From contig NC_088314.1 of the NCBI RefSeq assembly GCF_910592395.1, positions 13,828,001-13,892,000 on the forward strand: DNA of 64,000 nucleotides, written 5' to 3'. Both the position numbers and the translations under genes were made by a program. Below, piece after piece: positions 1-11,937 of the stretch (its first letter is position 1; every line of letters begins with the position of its first letter). Source of the stretch: Lineus longissimus. Lineage: Eukaryota; Nemertea; Pilidiophora; Heteronemertea; Lineidae. The notes under the pieces were generated by a model. The model searched no databases. It saw only the letters and a list, made by a program, of their open reading frames with translations, and was not told the origin of the DNA.

Positions 1-3000
1 CACACAGACAATAAAACGAGTTGCTGCACAACTTACTACCATCAAGTGACGGTAACCTGATCTGGACGGAACCATTGTTTTGAAATCAAGTGAGACTGTC
101 TCAAATGGACAATATCTCGCAGGAATCCGCTCATGGTATGGTCTGTTCTTGCCGACTTTCCCTTTGAATTGCTGACAATTGCTACATGATTGAATATATG
201 ATACAATCCTCTGGTACATTGACGGAAAATAATATAACTTGCGCAGTGTCAGAAATGTGCGTACACAACCTTGGTGATTGGCAGAAACGGAGTCATGATA
301 TCGGCTAATGAGTGGATCAATAAACTTTTCAGGAACAGCAAGTTGAAAACAGTAATTACAATCACTATTTGCTGGGAAGAATAACTGAAACAAGATATTG
401 TTGCACAACAAATACTCTTCAGACCTAAGCATGATGGACCTAGCAGATTTCTTGTCGGCTGTGAGAATGTCGTGAGCAAGATAGTCGAAGATAGGCTTGA
501 AGAATGGTGACATCTGTTGGGCAATGCGAAACTGTTGACCGTCAAATGGCAAATTGTAATCCCGAATGACCTTACGCTTGGTGACTTTTAGCACTTTGTT
601 CAGTTCAGCTTGATTAGGTATGTGGCTTGCAGTCATGTGATCAATCTGTGGTACTAATGGCTCAGGTGTTAGCAAAAATTCCGGTGGACACTGTTTGATG
701 TGTTCTTCCTGAACTTGATCATTCTTGTTTATCACTATGTCAACCAATCTTGGCTCTGGTACTGTAATATCAGCTGGCTGGGCCTGTTGTTGGACTCCTG
801 GTGGTGGCATCATTAGTCTCGGGGTCCTGGCAGGACTGGCTTGGCGTCTGGGTGGCCGGGGTGCAGGAACAGGTCTTGGTTGAGGGACGGGCCTGGGAGG
901 CGGTGGCACAGGATGATCTACCCTTTGTTGCTGGACTTGGGGTGGATTCACAGCTGGACGTCCGTCTTTGAACAATGGTGCAATGGGTATTGCATTTTGT
1001 CGTGCAAAGGACCTGGTTACGGGTCTTGTAGGAGCACTTACAGTAGGATAAGCACAATCTAGGCAACCAAAATGACAACTGTCTGAACTACAGAATTCAA
1101 GATGCTGAGACCTGGGCACATGCCATTCTTGGGCTGGGAATGCAATGGGCATGATGCGATCAAATTGATCATCATCATCCAGTGGTGCTTTTGACAAGAA
1201 ATCACTGACAACTAGATCTGTACCTTTCTTATAAGCCAACTCAAATGAATAATGAGACAATCTCTCAAGAAGCTTTTGTAAGCGCATTGTACATGGCTCA
1301 CTCTTACTCTTCACAATCTGAACAAGACTACTGTGATCAACATATGCTAAGAAGGAATGTGACTGCAAAAGATAACGAAAAGCTGTAATATTGATGTACA
1401 GTCCAAATAGCTCAAGTTCACTGACTGAATATGCTGCTGCTGCTACTCTTGGAATAGTAAGCAATGATACGTTCTTTGCCTTGAACCCTTTGTGCCAAAT
1501 ATGAGCCTGTGGCTATGCGCGATGTGTCTGAATACAGAACAAACTGACCTTCTGGTGCTGGGGCACACAGAACTGGGGGTGAGGTAAGAAGTTCCTTGAC
1601 CTTCTGGAATGCTTCTTAGTGCTCAGCTTGCCAGCTGACAGTGGCATTGCATTTGGTTAAATCATGAAGGGGTTTAACCAATTCTTGTAGGCGTGGCAAA
1701 TAGAGACTGAGAAATCCAACAGCTCCGATAAACCGTTTGACCTGTTTTGGGGTCCGAGGCTGTGGCATGTTACGAATCGCTGAACATTTATCGTTCATAG
1801 CCTGCACCTGAACTACACCTTCAGCATTGATGCTGATTACGTGGCCAACAAATGTGACTCGCTGTCGAAACAGTTTACACTTTTGTGTTGACAATTTGAG
1901 TCCATGCTTTTTCAATGCCAAGAATATGTTTTCTAAATGCCTTGCATGTTCTGCATTACTTTCACTGAACACCAAGAAATCATCATGAATGGGAATAACA
2001 AATGTGTCCAAATCAGGAATTTCAGCAAGGATTGAGTTGCATTTTTCAGCAAAGATACCACTTGATACAGTGTCAGTGAGACCCATTGGTAATCTACGAT
2101 ACATGTAATTGGGAGAGCCAGGATAAGGACAAATGCCAGTGTAAGATTGAGATTTTTCCGAGAGGGGCAGACTGTGAAAAGCGCTTTTGAGATCAATTAC
2201 TGACAAAACTTTACAGTTTGAACGAGCTAAACGAGCTAGAACACTTTGTAGGCTGACAAAATTTTGATTGACAGTTTTGCAACGACTATTCAAATACCTG
2301 AAATCACTGACTATCCTCTTGTCAGTTGTACCCTTTTTGCCAATCAGCATGACCGGGCTGCTGTAGGCAGAACAGCCTTTCTTCAAGATACCAAGATTTA
2401 CCAGCTTATTGAACTCTTTGTCAATTTGCTTACGATTTTCCTCTGGGATAGGATACAGGCGGATGAAAAATGGACTGTCATCCTTCAATTGGATGTCCAC
2501 TTCAAAATTGGGGCACGTGCCAATTTCGCCGTATAGGCTGAATGCCTCCTTGTTCCGTAGAAGTAGCTCATACAAGTGCTGCTTCTCATCCGCACTAAGG
2601 GTGCTACCTTGCAGCGAGATTTGCTGCTCAATTATATCCTGGGGTGACAACTTGGAGATGGGATCATCAATATCCAGGTGAGGGTACCTAAGCAGATTTT
2701 TATAATGAAGGTCAGATACGCACTGTTCACGTGTGACCCTATTATTCAAAGAGCCACGAGGGACTAAGTGGGTGGCATGAATATGATCTGACAAATCAGT
2801 AAACGCAACATGACGATTATCACGGAAAGTGACATTTTTCTTGGAATTGTTCGTAACCCGGAGAATGGCTGCACTTTTCCTGAGATTTACCAACATGTAT
2901 GATGGACAATATTTGCTGAACTGCTCGGTAGGCTGCAGCAAGACCTCAGTATGCTTGAGCAACTTAGGAACTTTGCCTTTGACTACAATACTCCTAGTCT

Positions 3001-3540
3001 GACCTGGTCTCAAAGTGACTGTCTGTACAGGGGTGAACTGGATATGCCTGGGTCTGACAGTTAAGGTACTGGTCGAAAAGTCAAGTGTACCATTCAATTC
3101 CGACAGGGTCCGAGCACCCAAAAGCAAATCTGGTCCAGTAAGGTTGTCTGCAATAACAGCATGAATGCGGAGCTTATGACCTTGTACAAGAAGCTCAATG
3201 TTTATAGCATTTGTGGCATGCAAAAATTCACCATTTCCTATGCGAAAATGTATCGGATCGATGTCAATCTGGGGCAACTTGGAAAGATGAGGAGACTTGT
3301 TGACAGATGAACCAGAAACCAAAGTGCGTGTTGCACCTGAATCAACAACTATTACTAATCCCTGCCTATCTGGGAGGTAACCTTTTACATAATTTTGTGT
3401 AGTGAGTTTAAGATCAATTGGCTCTGGGCCCAAGTATTCAGACAAATTGGATGAAGAGTGTACAGGAGTACTATTAACATTGTTACAACTAGGGGACGAC
3501 ACAATATGGCCTGTTGACCGTCCCCTATCTAAAAATGCGA
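1..3540 (-). pseudogene. Ty3/Gypsy-type pol polyprotein, 3' end outside the window, one in-frame stop
   Basis: Read on the minus strand from 3540 towards 1. In order: a retroviral-type aspartic protease with the DSGAT active-site motif near 3330-3360; reverse transcriptase with a HDDF box (the YxDD position) at about 1979-1999; RNase H beginning about 1520 with its first Asp in YSDTS; the tether and a basic, proline-rich stretch around 770-1060; then the integrase HHCC zinc-binding region (about 130-290) and the first catalytic Asp of the integrase core near 88. The rest of the integrase lies off the left edge. A TAA at 1616-1618 interrupts the frame between RT and RNase H; the same frame stays open on both sides, so a single nonsense change is the visible lesion. 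The pol frame is -1 relative to gag and overlaps its end. Confidence 0.9.
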
Positions 3541-3541
3541 C
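3527..3541 (-). promoter_or_regulatory. Candidate -1 ribosomal frameshift site at the gag stop
   Basis: On the minus strand gag ends CAT TTT TAG. The pol frame is open through the same bases one nucleotide back (GCA TTT TTA GAT) and continues into the protease. A -1 slip on the U run just before the stop would join gag to pol. It is not a canonical X XXY YYZ heptamer, and no downstream structure was tested. Confidence 0.4.
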
Positions 3542-4617
3542 TGGTAACTAGAATAGTTGGTGTGTTGTTGTCCTTGATTGTTGTTAGCAGAAGGGTCCCA
3601 GTAGTTTTGCTGGTGATATGGCTGCTGCTCAGACGGGCTATATGTGGGCTGGTGCTGATAGTTGTAGCTTGGTTGACGTGGTCGTTGAAATCTGGTATTC
3701 GCTGCTCGGGCTGCTGGTGGGATGAAGTCGGATGGGAGCTCTCCTCGGGCGACTTGAACTTGGAATCGGTGGCAATAACGCCAGAAATGACCAGTGCGGC
3801 CGCAAAAATGACATGGGTGGCTTTCACGGGATCGTGGACGGCTTGGGGACTGAGACCGTTTTCTCTGCCTGTGGGTGTAGTCATCCCTTCGAGACGGGCG
3901 GCTGGATCGTGGATATGGCGATGAGGGTCTTGGGCTGCGTGGTGCATCTGTGTCTTGGCATTGAAAAGCTGCCTGGGCCTGCGGTGGCGAAGCCTTATCC
4001 ATCTTCAGGTCTTCCAACTTGGACAGGATCGCATGGAGGACGTGGTCCGTGGCACTGGCGGTGTGAACTTCGTCCGCTGCTGTGGAGAAATGTACGCGCT
4101 GTGGCGTGATGTCAAGGAACCTCTGCGCACATTCGGCGATGGCGTTTGAATCATCGTCAGCATCAATTGCCATGATAACAGCTTTCTGACAATCAGGAGG
4201 CAAGGCTTGTAAAGGTTTGTTCTTAATCTGGTTGTCGTCACAGCCAATGCGGAGTGCAGCCAGCCTAATTTTACTTAGGTGCTGTTGCGTGGTCTGGTTT
4301 GCGGTGTAAGTAATGGATTCAAACTGCTGTACATTGGCAAAGTGCGAGTGCGTAGGGGAAAACCTACTCACAAATTGTGCCTTGTGGTCAGGCAAGTCCT
4401 CAAATTCTTGGTCTTCGGCCCAAAGGCGAGCATGTTTAGAGAGGCGACACTTGAGAAGGCGCACAACATTGCTCAGAGCATCGTCATCACCCGGTTTATG
4501 CAGGTTATGCGCCTGAAGATAGTCATGGAATGACAGCCACCAAGATGTGGCGAGTTCATGTCTTAATACTTCACCATCAAAGTATGGAGGCAATAAATCA
4601 GTGGGGCGCAACGCCAT
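3529..4617 (-). CDS. Gag protein of the Gypsy-type element (362 aa)
   Basis: This is an open minus-strand frame of 362 codons directly upstream of pol. It has a helical capsid-like N-terminal half, a Ser/Arg/Pro-rich stretch from about residue 225 to 265, one CCHC zinc knuckle at about residues 269-282 (CHFC, then GRTGH, then a final C) and a Gln/Tyr/Ser-rich C-terminus. In this family Gag forms the particle and binds element RNA. The frame has no break, unlike pol. Apparent plus-strand ORFs at 3514-4533 are shadows of this gene. Confidence 0.85.
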   Translation of the reverse strand: MALRPTDLLPPYFDGEVLRHELATSWWLSFHDYLQAHNLHKPGDDDALSNVVRLLKCRLSKHARLWAEDQEFEDLPDHKAQFVSRFSPTHSHFANVQQFESITYTANQTTQQHLSKIRLAALRIGCDDNQIKNKPLQALPPDCQKAVIMAIDADDDSNAIAECAQRFLDITPQRVHFSTAADEVHTASATDHVLHAILSKLEDLKMDKASPPQAQAAFQCQDTDAPRSPRPSSPYPRSSRPSRRDDYTHRQRKRSQSPSRPRSRESHPCHFCGRTGHFWRYCHRFQVQVARGELPSDFIPPAARAANTRFQRPRQPSYNYQHQPTYSPSEQQPYHQQNYWDPSANNNQGQQHTNYSSYQSHF

Positions 4618-5290
4618 TTTGGTCTATGTTGTTAAGCTATGATCATGGGAAAAAAGAAAATTCTCTATTGAAGGATGTGGGTGATGATACTGTTCAGTTG
4701 GCTTGAAGAAAAATGCTGAAATGGCGGTGAAAAGTTAGTTACAGCAGGATGTTGCATGTACTGGAATGGGAAGAAAAGTTAGTTACAATACATTGCAATG
4801 GCGAGGGGCTAAGTGTCTTGGTGAACTGAAAACAGGGCAAGAAATTTTATCACAGCATGGTAATGATAAGGCAAATCAACAATCACATGTAAGTCTATAA
4901 AGGAAGAGTTGACCCATAGTTTCTGCTGGAATGTCACTTGGTGATGTCACGATAACTAACAGTCGGCAAAGTTTTGAACGAAGAAGAAGAAACACACACA
5001 GTCTTGAACACGGAGGAGACACAGTCTTGGATGAAGAGTACGAGGAGACACAGTCGTGGATGATGATCACGAGGAGACACACGTCTTGGATGATGATCAC
5101 GAGAAAACAGACGAAGTCATGGACAATACTTGCGACTGGCATATCATGGTACGTGTAGACATCAGGGTCAGCTGATAGACAGATAGTGACGGCTGTCAAA
5201 ACGATTTCACAGTGTCTCGGAACGGGGATCACAAAGTTGAATCCACGGCGGTGAAACACATTTGCGTGCAGATTTGCATAGGAATTAGTC
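4618..5290 (-). other. Leader of the Gypsy-type element, possibly including part of the 5' LTR
   Basis: This stretch between the gag start and the recognisable LTR signals holds no convincing gene. It contains short A/G-rich direct repeats near 4978-5110 with a repeated ATGATCACGAG-type core. The tRNA primer-binding site and the exact inner LTR boundary could not be placed by eye. Confidence 0.45.
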
Positions 5291-5574
5291 ACAGTAGAGC
5301 CAATAAATGGAGCTGACGAATCACATTCTTTTATATAGTTTATTCACCACAAGAATCCTAACAGCGGTGCACTTCACGGCAAAGGTTGGATGACCAGCAA
5401 GATAACTCCGAAACTCAAGGGAATCTCAAGCGTGGCCTATACAGACGGAGGTCCTCGCACTTCTGATGGCTTGACCCAGTTTATACCTTGACCAGCATCC
5501 TTCCACGTGGTCACGTGACGGAGGGTCCTAATGCTGAGGCTCCTCATGGAGGGGTCTAAACTATACATAACACA
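5290..5574 (-). repeat. 5' LTR of the Gypsy-type element (outer part)
   Basis: On the minus strand the element appears to begin TGTTATGTATAG at about 5572-5574. A TATA-like TATAAAC lies at about 5480-5490 and an AATAAA-type signal at about 5338-5345, the order expected for an LTR promoter and R region. The partner 3' LTR is outside the window, so the boundaries are estimates. Confidence 0.55.
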
Positions 5575-5577
5575 ACG

Positions 5578-6671
5578 TCAAAAAGATCCTCCCATCAACG
5601 ACGCACATGTGATGCTAATCACATCCGAGGAAGAGGTAGATGCATCATCTCCAAGATTATACTTTACATCCTCAGGCGTTTCGGGTTTAGCAACACATAA
5701 TGCAACGCGCAATCCTGTGTACTTTGCAATAGTGTCTACAAAACGTGAGCTAAAATCAGGTGAAAATACGGAGTAAGTAACAGCAAGTCTCCGCAATGTT
5801 CCAATCAGATCTAAACTGCCTGATTCAATTGAAGCTTCTGAACATTCTTCGGAGAAACTTGTGAAAAAATTAAAAAAATCTACGTCAAACGTAGCAGATT
5901 GGAGTATAATTCTTTTCGACATCATTTTGTGATAATAGTATAGCGCCAGCGTAAAAAATCCAATTGCCTTGGAGTAAGATCCGGGACTTTCAAGAAATAG
6001 TCAGCTTGGTGATTTGAATAATATTCACAAAATTGTATGAAGTGTTCTGATAGCAACCATATCAAACTGAATCCTGAGCTGTTTATAGTGCCCTTCAAAG
6101 AGTCATTATTAAAATAACGAATACAGGCGTTTATCGGCATTCTTCTGTTGGGGATCTGTTGACCAAAGTAAAGCCCACGACACAAATTTTCGAGTTCAAA
6201 ATCATGCCACAATTTAATTCGCACGAAAATACCAGTGTCTGCTGAAAAATCTGAGAAATACTCCTTTACAGCAAGAAGTATATTGTTCAAAGGTGACTTC
6301 ACAAAAAGACGTACTAATTCTCGAAGCTTTAATCCGAACTTAGTCGGTGAGAAAACCAGCGCACCCTGAAGTAGTTTGAAAACAGCTTTTTCCGCACAGG
6401 ACGTATCTTGAGAGCCGTTGGGCAAAAAACGGATTAACTTCGCATCAAGATACGCTAGAATCCGATGAAATCCCTCGTTCCTCAACCAATACTGCGAATT
6501 TTTCAAAAAATATATATTTACAAAGAGCCTTTTTGATACGGCTATAGTAAAATCTTCATAGCGTTTCGTAGTCCACCCGCGAGGGCTAAGACTAACGCGT
6601 GCAGTTTTTTTACGATTAAATACTTTTTTCAGATTAATACACAGTTTATTTTCAAGTGGTGGTGGTCGAAA
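5578..6671 (-). CDS. Unrecognised minus-strand exon(s), one apparent frameshift
   Basis: An open minus-strand frame runs from a good acceptor (TTTTTCAG, exon from about 6671) to a TGA at 5922. It encodes about 250 residues rich in hydrophobic helices, with no domain I can name. A second open frame (5925-5578, 115 codons) overlaps it by a few bases. The text reads more smoothly if the frame shifts at about 5935-5945, so these may be one exon broken by a 1-nt indel or joined by a small intron. The second frame ends only a few bases from the LTR terminus, so the retrotransposon may have landed in the gene and separated it from the rest. Confidence 0.4.
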
Positions 6672-6674
6672 CTG

Positions 6675-8705
6675 AAAAATACCTGGCCTAAGTCACATTT
6701 AACATACGACTTCACGGGTGAAAAACGCATCCGCCAGATGTAATTATTCAACTCCGAGAACGACTGCTGTCGGCTCCCACAATGCAGCACTTACATATCA
6801 AATCACGCCGTATTCAAAGAGGCAATTTCACTGAAACGAAAAAAACAACAACAAAATAAGTCTCCCATCTGAACAGAAATCATAAGTAATCACTGGCCTT
6901 ATGTTCTATTAGTTTAAACATAACTCTCTAAGCAGGAGTTGTTTACACAAAACTAAAAACATACTACTCGAAACAAGACTCATTGCCGTGCGTGTGCGAG
7001 ATCAGTTATAGTAAGTGCGGAGAGCAATTAACAGTGAGTGTTGCCATCTTTAAATATATTTAGCAATGAATTGTTTTCATGTGGTAGATGTTCTTTTGAG
7101 ACATTAAAACATGTTTCCCGCTTATTGGTAATCATCATTTGGAAATAGAAAAATTAGACCCTTTTCATGAGAGAGAAACGTAAAGACTTACCAAATTTCG
7201 TTCATCTCGTCCAATAATCCACAGATCCATGTCGCTGCCTTTATATCAGTTCTTCGAAAACAACTACATTTGGATCATCACATCCAGCCATATTTTAAGC
7301 CAAGGGTAAAAATTATTCCAACTTTGAAAGTGCGAACAAAAAGATAGTCGATCCTCCTGAACGTCTAGCGTCGTTAGCCGCATCGAGTGAAATGGGCTCT
7401 TGGGGCGTTGATGATACATCTTGACCTCCGGTCACAGGAGATTATTTTGTGACGTCGCCAAAAATACCGACCATCATTGGTTCAGAGCGCTTAAAACCTC
7501 TTGTCAAAGGTCATAATTTGAATCCCGGGGTCTACCTAGGGACTTGGCGAGAGTGCAAAAATATAAGATACAGGTATAAAAAAAGCAAATACCATTCTCT
7601 TGTTTTCAGGTAAATTGAAACTCTTGAACGGAACAAAAAACGACTTCATAATTACCAGTTCCGGAATAACAAGTAATGATACGGTCGTTAACATCAAATA
7701 TTGATGGATCACAGACCAACAAACTGCGTCGTTAGCTTCGTTCGCTTTAAGACCAACGCGTTTCCAATATACAAGATGGAGATATGCCAAATGAGCCAAC
7801 TCGTTACTGCGTTTGCTGACTTTACTGAGCGTTTCTTTAAAACTTAAAAAAGATAAAATCCCCCACACGCGAAAGAGCAGTAGGCAGGGAGAGTAGCAGC
7901 CTTCCTAAGGAAGATACGAACACGGTTACGAAAAAAAAATATCGCAGGGATCCCAACATTCCATGTCATAAGCCAGGATATACGCTGTAGTTCCGTTTGC
8001 TGATGATTTCTCGGTGATTTTAAACAAACACATTTTAAATGCAAACGCTATTTTTCGTTGCGTTTCCATTTTCCGTTGCGTTTGCATTTAAAATGTGTTT
8101 GTTATATACTACTGACAGGTTGATTGAACTAAATGAAGGGCATCGTCTCCACTCACACCACTCGGTTGTACCCTAGTTATATGGGTCATAATGAGAGACA
8201 TCTCACATTGAAATGTGAGACACATTGTAACCATCCAATATTTTTCGAAACAACTGACGCCCTCAACAAAGACAATCCATTTTGACCGGAGGAGCCAAGT
8301 GGTCAATGTTGCATTCGATCAAATTCTTGAAATAAAGTGTAATTCAGTTTTAGTATTCAGTTTCGTTTCCTATACTTATTCAGTTTAGTACCCTGTACAT
8401 TTCTTATCTTCACAAGTTCTGACTGTGATGTGATTTTTAGTGTGCGTATCATAGTGTTTCAGATTATGATTGTGTCAACTCCGGAAAACAGATCGATACA
8501 GTAATATCACTTTAATATATATCCTTTCAATCTGTTTATTGATTAGACCTTGAGGCTCTTGATCACTCCAAATGGCTCAGGAAGACGATGGCACCGGAGT
8601 TTGGAAATGGTCTAACTTTGAACGAGTCATCTCCGATGGTCGGCGAACACCGAAAAAAGGTTAGGAGATGACATACGGGCTGATCAAGATGCGCGAAGAT
8701 ATATG
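6675..8705. other. Intergenic stretch with no supported gene
   Basis: Only short frames without family resemblance occur here. The stretch is AT-rich with several dispersed-repeat-like pieces. The one clear structure is the hairpin at 8023-8103. Confidence 0.5.
8023..8103. repeat. Perfect 26-bp inverted repeat (hairpin)
   Basis: The arms at 8023-8048 and 8078-8103 are exact reverse complements (AACAAACACATTTTAAATGC and six more bases) around a 29-bp loop that itself contains CGTTGCG twice. No target duplication was recognised. It could be a small foldback element or the terminus of one. Confidence 0.8.
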
Positions 8706-8710
8706 TATGT

Positions 8711-9770
8711 ACTTGTACCGGTTTACCTTTATCATCACAACGTATCAAAACCAAACCCTCACAATAGTGTTTGATAGTTATAATGACGGAATAAGCTATG
8801 TGTGGCCGTGCACACACCTCGTACTTTATCGTGGTTTGCCCGATTTCAATATTGTGTCCTCATCGGTATCTATAAAAAGGTAAGCACATTTTTTGAGGTA
8901 AACTGATTACCATCCTTAGGGCCAAAGAGAGATGAGATGTCATATTAAGTAAGAAAAACAAGATTGCTTTGCAGGGAAACCATCAATTCTGTGAACGTCG
9001 CTTTCAGCGTCACTGCCCAGGATCGGACGTCTATATCTGATTACGTGGTTTCGTTCCTGCTTGAATTGGCCGCCATTGCTACCGAATTGCCTTCATGTAG
9101 GCAATTTTCATTTTTAAGCAACATTTAGGCCAACGTGCCACACGAATGTTTGTGATTTGGCTAAATAAATGCGTTATAATAAAATATTTTTGTTTTCAAG
9201 ATCATACATTTTTGTAATTTTATCCCCAAAGTGAGTACGAATCTGTGGTCGCGGCCATTTCAGTCAGATTACACTATGTAATCGCAATGTGTACTGGACA
9301 GCGATGTCATGACAAGGAATATGATGCTGGCAGAGAGAAAATGCTTGAATATTTTGTCTTCTTTGGAGATTGCATCGCTTTTGCATTTTATTGATTTGCA
9401 ATAATACTATTTAACATATTGTTAAGGCGTTAAACGGAAAATCCACAAACACAAAAGCTTGTCGATTATGTTGAATTAGAATTTAATCGATACTCAGCCA
9501 TTGACAGAACCAGCAAATGAATCGTCACTTGTTAAAACGTAACATACCAGTAACATAACTTGAACAAGAAATCATACAAATGGAGCAACGCAACAATGCA
9601 ATGTAGGCCACCGTCTTACATCAAACTTGATCTTGACATCTTGACATAAAACAGGCCGCAATCGTCCATGTTCGGAACCAGACTAGGGATATGTAATCTA
9701 TAACAGGGGCTATCCATCCGCTAAGATAGGTATCTTCCTGCCAAGCATCTTCAAAATGGTATATAAGAGG
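8711..9770. repeat. Upstream block of X1, duplicated at 16959-18045
   Basis: Long stretches align between the two places by eye, for example CTTGTACCGGTTTACCTTTA, the GACGTCA/CGACAAGGAAT block, and the text leading into GGAGGACGGT just before exon 1. This is a diverged segmental duplication covering the 5' flank of loci X1 and X3. The frame at 8668-8883 within it is not preserved in the second copy, so I do not call it coding. Confidence 0.7.
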
Positions 9771-9812
9771 ACGGTACTGTCTATAAGAACATTGCAGTTG
9801 CACAGACACGTG

Positions 9813-9820
9813 TATAAAAG
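9813..9820 (+). promoter_or_regulatory. TATA box of locus X1
   Basis: TATAAAAG lies 70 bp upstream of the ATG at 9891, placing transcription start near 9843. The X3 duplicate has lost this motif. Confidence 0.5.
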
Positions 9821-9890
9821 CAGGCCCTGCATAGATAGTTCATTGTTTGAAGTGAATAAGGTCATCGATTTCCAACCTTTGCTTCCAAAA

Positions 9891-9999
9891 ATGGTGATGT
9901 CCCAATTCGCGCATCTTTTCTTCACACTCGTTTGTGTGTGGCAATACGGGCCAGAATGGACAGAAGGGAATGTTCAAAATGGCATGGCTCCACAAGGAG
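9891..9999 (+). CDS. X1 exon 1: signal-peptide exon of a LamG-family secreted protein
   Basis: The ATG at 9891 opens a 36-codon frame beginning MVMSQFAHLFFTLVCVWQYG, a typical hydrophobic secretion signal. It ends at 9999 with one extra base (phase 1) before a GTAACT donor. The phase matches the acceptor phase of the 43-nt exons at 10156 and 13014. It is preceded by a TATA box and has a broken duplicate at 19835. Exon lengths 109 (this exon) + 43 + 556 + 273 = 981 nt, a multiple of three, if it is spliced to one 43-nt exon and to X2 exons 3 and 4. Confidence 0.6.
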
Positions 10000-10155
10000 G
10001 TAACTTAAACACATCCGCACTGAACCCCGATCAAAAATTCTGCGTGTATTATTATTCAGTGCCACCATCATTGTGAAGTAGCTTTTATTATTGCTTTTAA
10101 TTGGCATGCGTACTTCACTGCTCGGTTGTCATTGACTTGCTTGGTTAACATGTAG

Positions 10156-10198
10156 CAATTTCGGTTAGCCTCCTCAATGGGAAGGACAAAATTATCAG
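10156..10198 (+). CDS. X1 exon 2: 43-nt microexon
   Basis: It lies between a TAG acceptor and a strong CAG/GTAAGT donor, is exactly 43 nt and runs from phase 1 to phase 2. It encodes ISVSLLNGKDKII, matching IISYSLNGPHPDV of the array copies. In LamG-type folds this is the first strand of the domain. Homologous microexons lie at 13014 and 23865 and in every complete array gene. Confidence 0.65.
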
Positions 10199-10607
10199 GT
10201 AAGTTTTGAGAAGCCCGACATAATGTTGTTTGAACCATACAGGTCAGGCTTAGGCAACTTTGCCACCTATTACGTAGTAGTAGGGTTTTTCGATAGAGCC
10301 GTTTACACGGTGCCAAATCATGAAACCACTTCACAGCGCTTACGACGTCATAATGTATGACGTAGGTCTATGACGTAGGTCTTGCAGCACATGTTAGTGG
10401 TTACATCGAACCAGACAGGTCACGAATGCCATTGCGCAACGAGCATTTACCGTGGATCATTTGTTTGGTAGAAACCGTGGTATGCGGATGTCACTTCGCC
10501 GTTCTCCTGCTGAAGTGTTAGTTTTAGGCCAGGTGTGTCGAGTTGGGTGTTGGTTGTTGGCTTACGTTCTTGTCCAGCAGTTGTTAAGTGTGAGTCTTAT
10601 ATTTCAT

Positions 10608-10665
10608 TATAGCCCTGCGAGGGCAGCCTTGCGAAGGCTTAAAAATAGGGCCCTGCGAGGGCCAG
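10608..10665. repeat. Short palindromic repeats
   Basis: The palindrome GCCCTGCGAGGGC occurs at two closely spaced sites with a related GCCTTGCGAAGGC between them. No gene context is seen; the flanking 10.2-11.3 kb otherwise holds nothing recognised. Confidence 0.5.
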
Positions 10666-11389
10666 ATTGAGCAGAACCGAGCAAGGGTGAGTGCCAACCC
10701 AAAGGGTCATAGGGGTCACGTCCAAATTTAGTAAAATAAGATGGTTTATTTTCCATGTGGGGCCTGGCTCGCATAAGTGTACCGAGTAGGGAAAGATACA
10801 TATGATGTTTACATTTCGTGTCGGCATGATTCTTTCTGACATCATTCTTGTGTTTCCTGTTTCTCTTGCGTCCCCCAGCACTAGTCCGGGAGGAAAGTAT
10901 TTTATTTTCCATGGCTGCCTGAGAGACTTGGAAGCCCCTCCCTCGGTTTAACTCTGATCTTTAAAATGACTATACAGTTTCCTAGATGCTATATACTTTC
11001 AACTATATATTTAGGGGCTTCAGTCACTTAGGCACATTGGTTAAATTTAGACAAACGTTTGTTGTAATTCACTTTGCGATGATTGAGTATTAGTAGAGTG
11101 TTGGGAGAGTTTTGGGGAAAATACTCAATCCTCTAAAGGTATGGAGGTTACTACTCCTGTGTAGTACATAGGAAAGAGAGGAGTTGACAAATGCAATTTC
11201 CCTCCCAAAAACTCTCTCGTCAACGTGAAATGGGAGATGCACAGTTTTACTCGGGAACCCCTAGGGTCACGACTGACATTGACAGTGTTACACCAAGGAG
11301 GCAGCTCATTAGCCCTGGTGCAATAACTGAAGTCATTTTACCCATGTCTATCATGTTCATAAATTTGTTCACCAAACTCTTATCATAAG

Positions 11390-11468
11390 AATGAATGAAA
11401 AGGACCGTGTAAAATTCGTCCAGTGGACATCCTATTTAAAGCGAATCTCGCTTTATACAACTCTGTAG
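11390..11468 (+). pseudogene. X1 exon 3 remnant
   Basis: After an AAG acceptor the frame starts MNEKDRVKFVQWTSYL, aligning with the X2 exon 3 start (IAVKDSAKYVQWTSYL) and X4 (IDEKDHVKFVQWTSY). It stops at TAG 11466-11468 and the rest of the LamG domain is not recognisable, so this exon is dead. Confidence 0.6.
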
Positions 11469-11937
11469 CGCCGCTGTAGCAAAATATGTCGCTAATTCCA
11501 TCAATGGAATGTGTCGTCAGGTTTGTATAATTTTACTACAAAGTGTGTTCTCAATTGACCTCATCACCGATCACCCCTGGGCATCAACCTTGTTTACGTA
11601 GAGAGGTTTCATACTCGGTTACATCACTGGGTTATTATGGAGGTCTAGACTGGCCGGATAACTTGTTTCAGCCAGCTTTGCCCCTGAAAAATCGAGGTAT
11701 ATAAGCTTTATTTGTTTTCAAAACCAAACCGGGCAGTTGCTAATTATTGTGAGAACTTAAGAGGGAGGAGGTCGCTTGGAAACTAGCAAAGTTTTATCAA
11801 ACATAAAACCATCATTCCTTCCTCTTCTGCCTCCTACGATCGTGAACCTTTTTCGGAAAGCCGCTGGCGAAGTTACGAGGTCTGTCGCGTGCCAAATCGT
11901 CTGACGGATATTGTATGTATGATATTCACTAATATAT

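Noticed and set aside
7536-8044. Minus-strand frames of 110 and 66 codons
   Set aside because: Low-complexity hydrophobic text, no splice or start context, no similarity to anything in the window; the second overlaps the hairpin.
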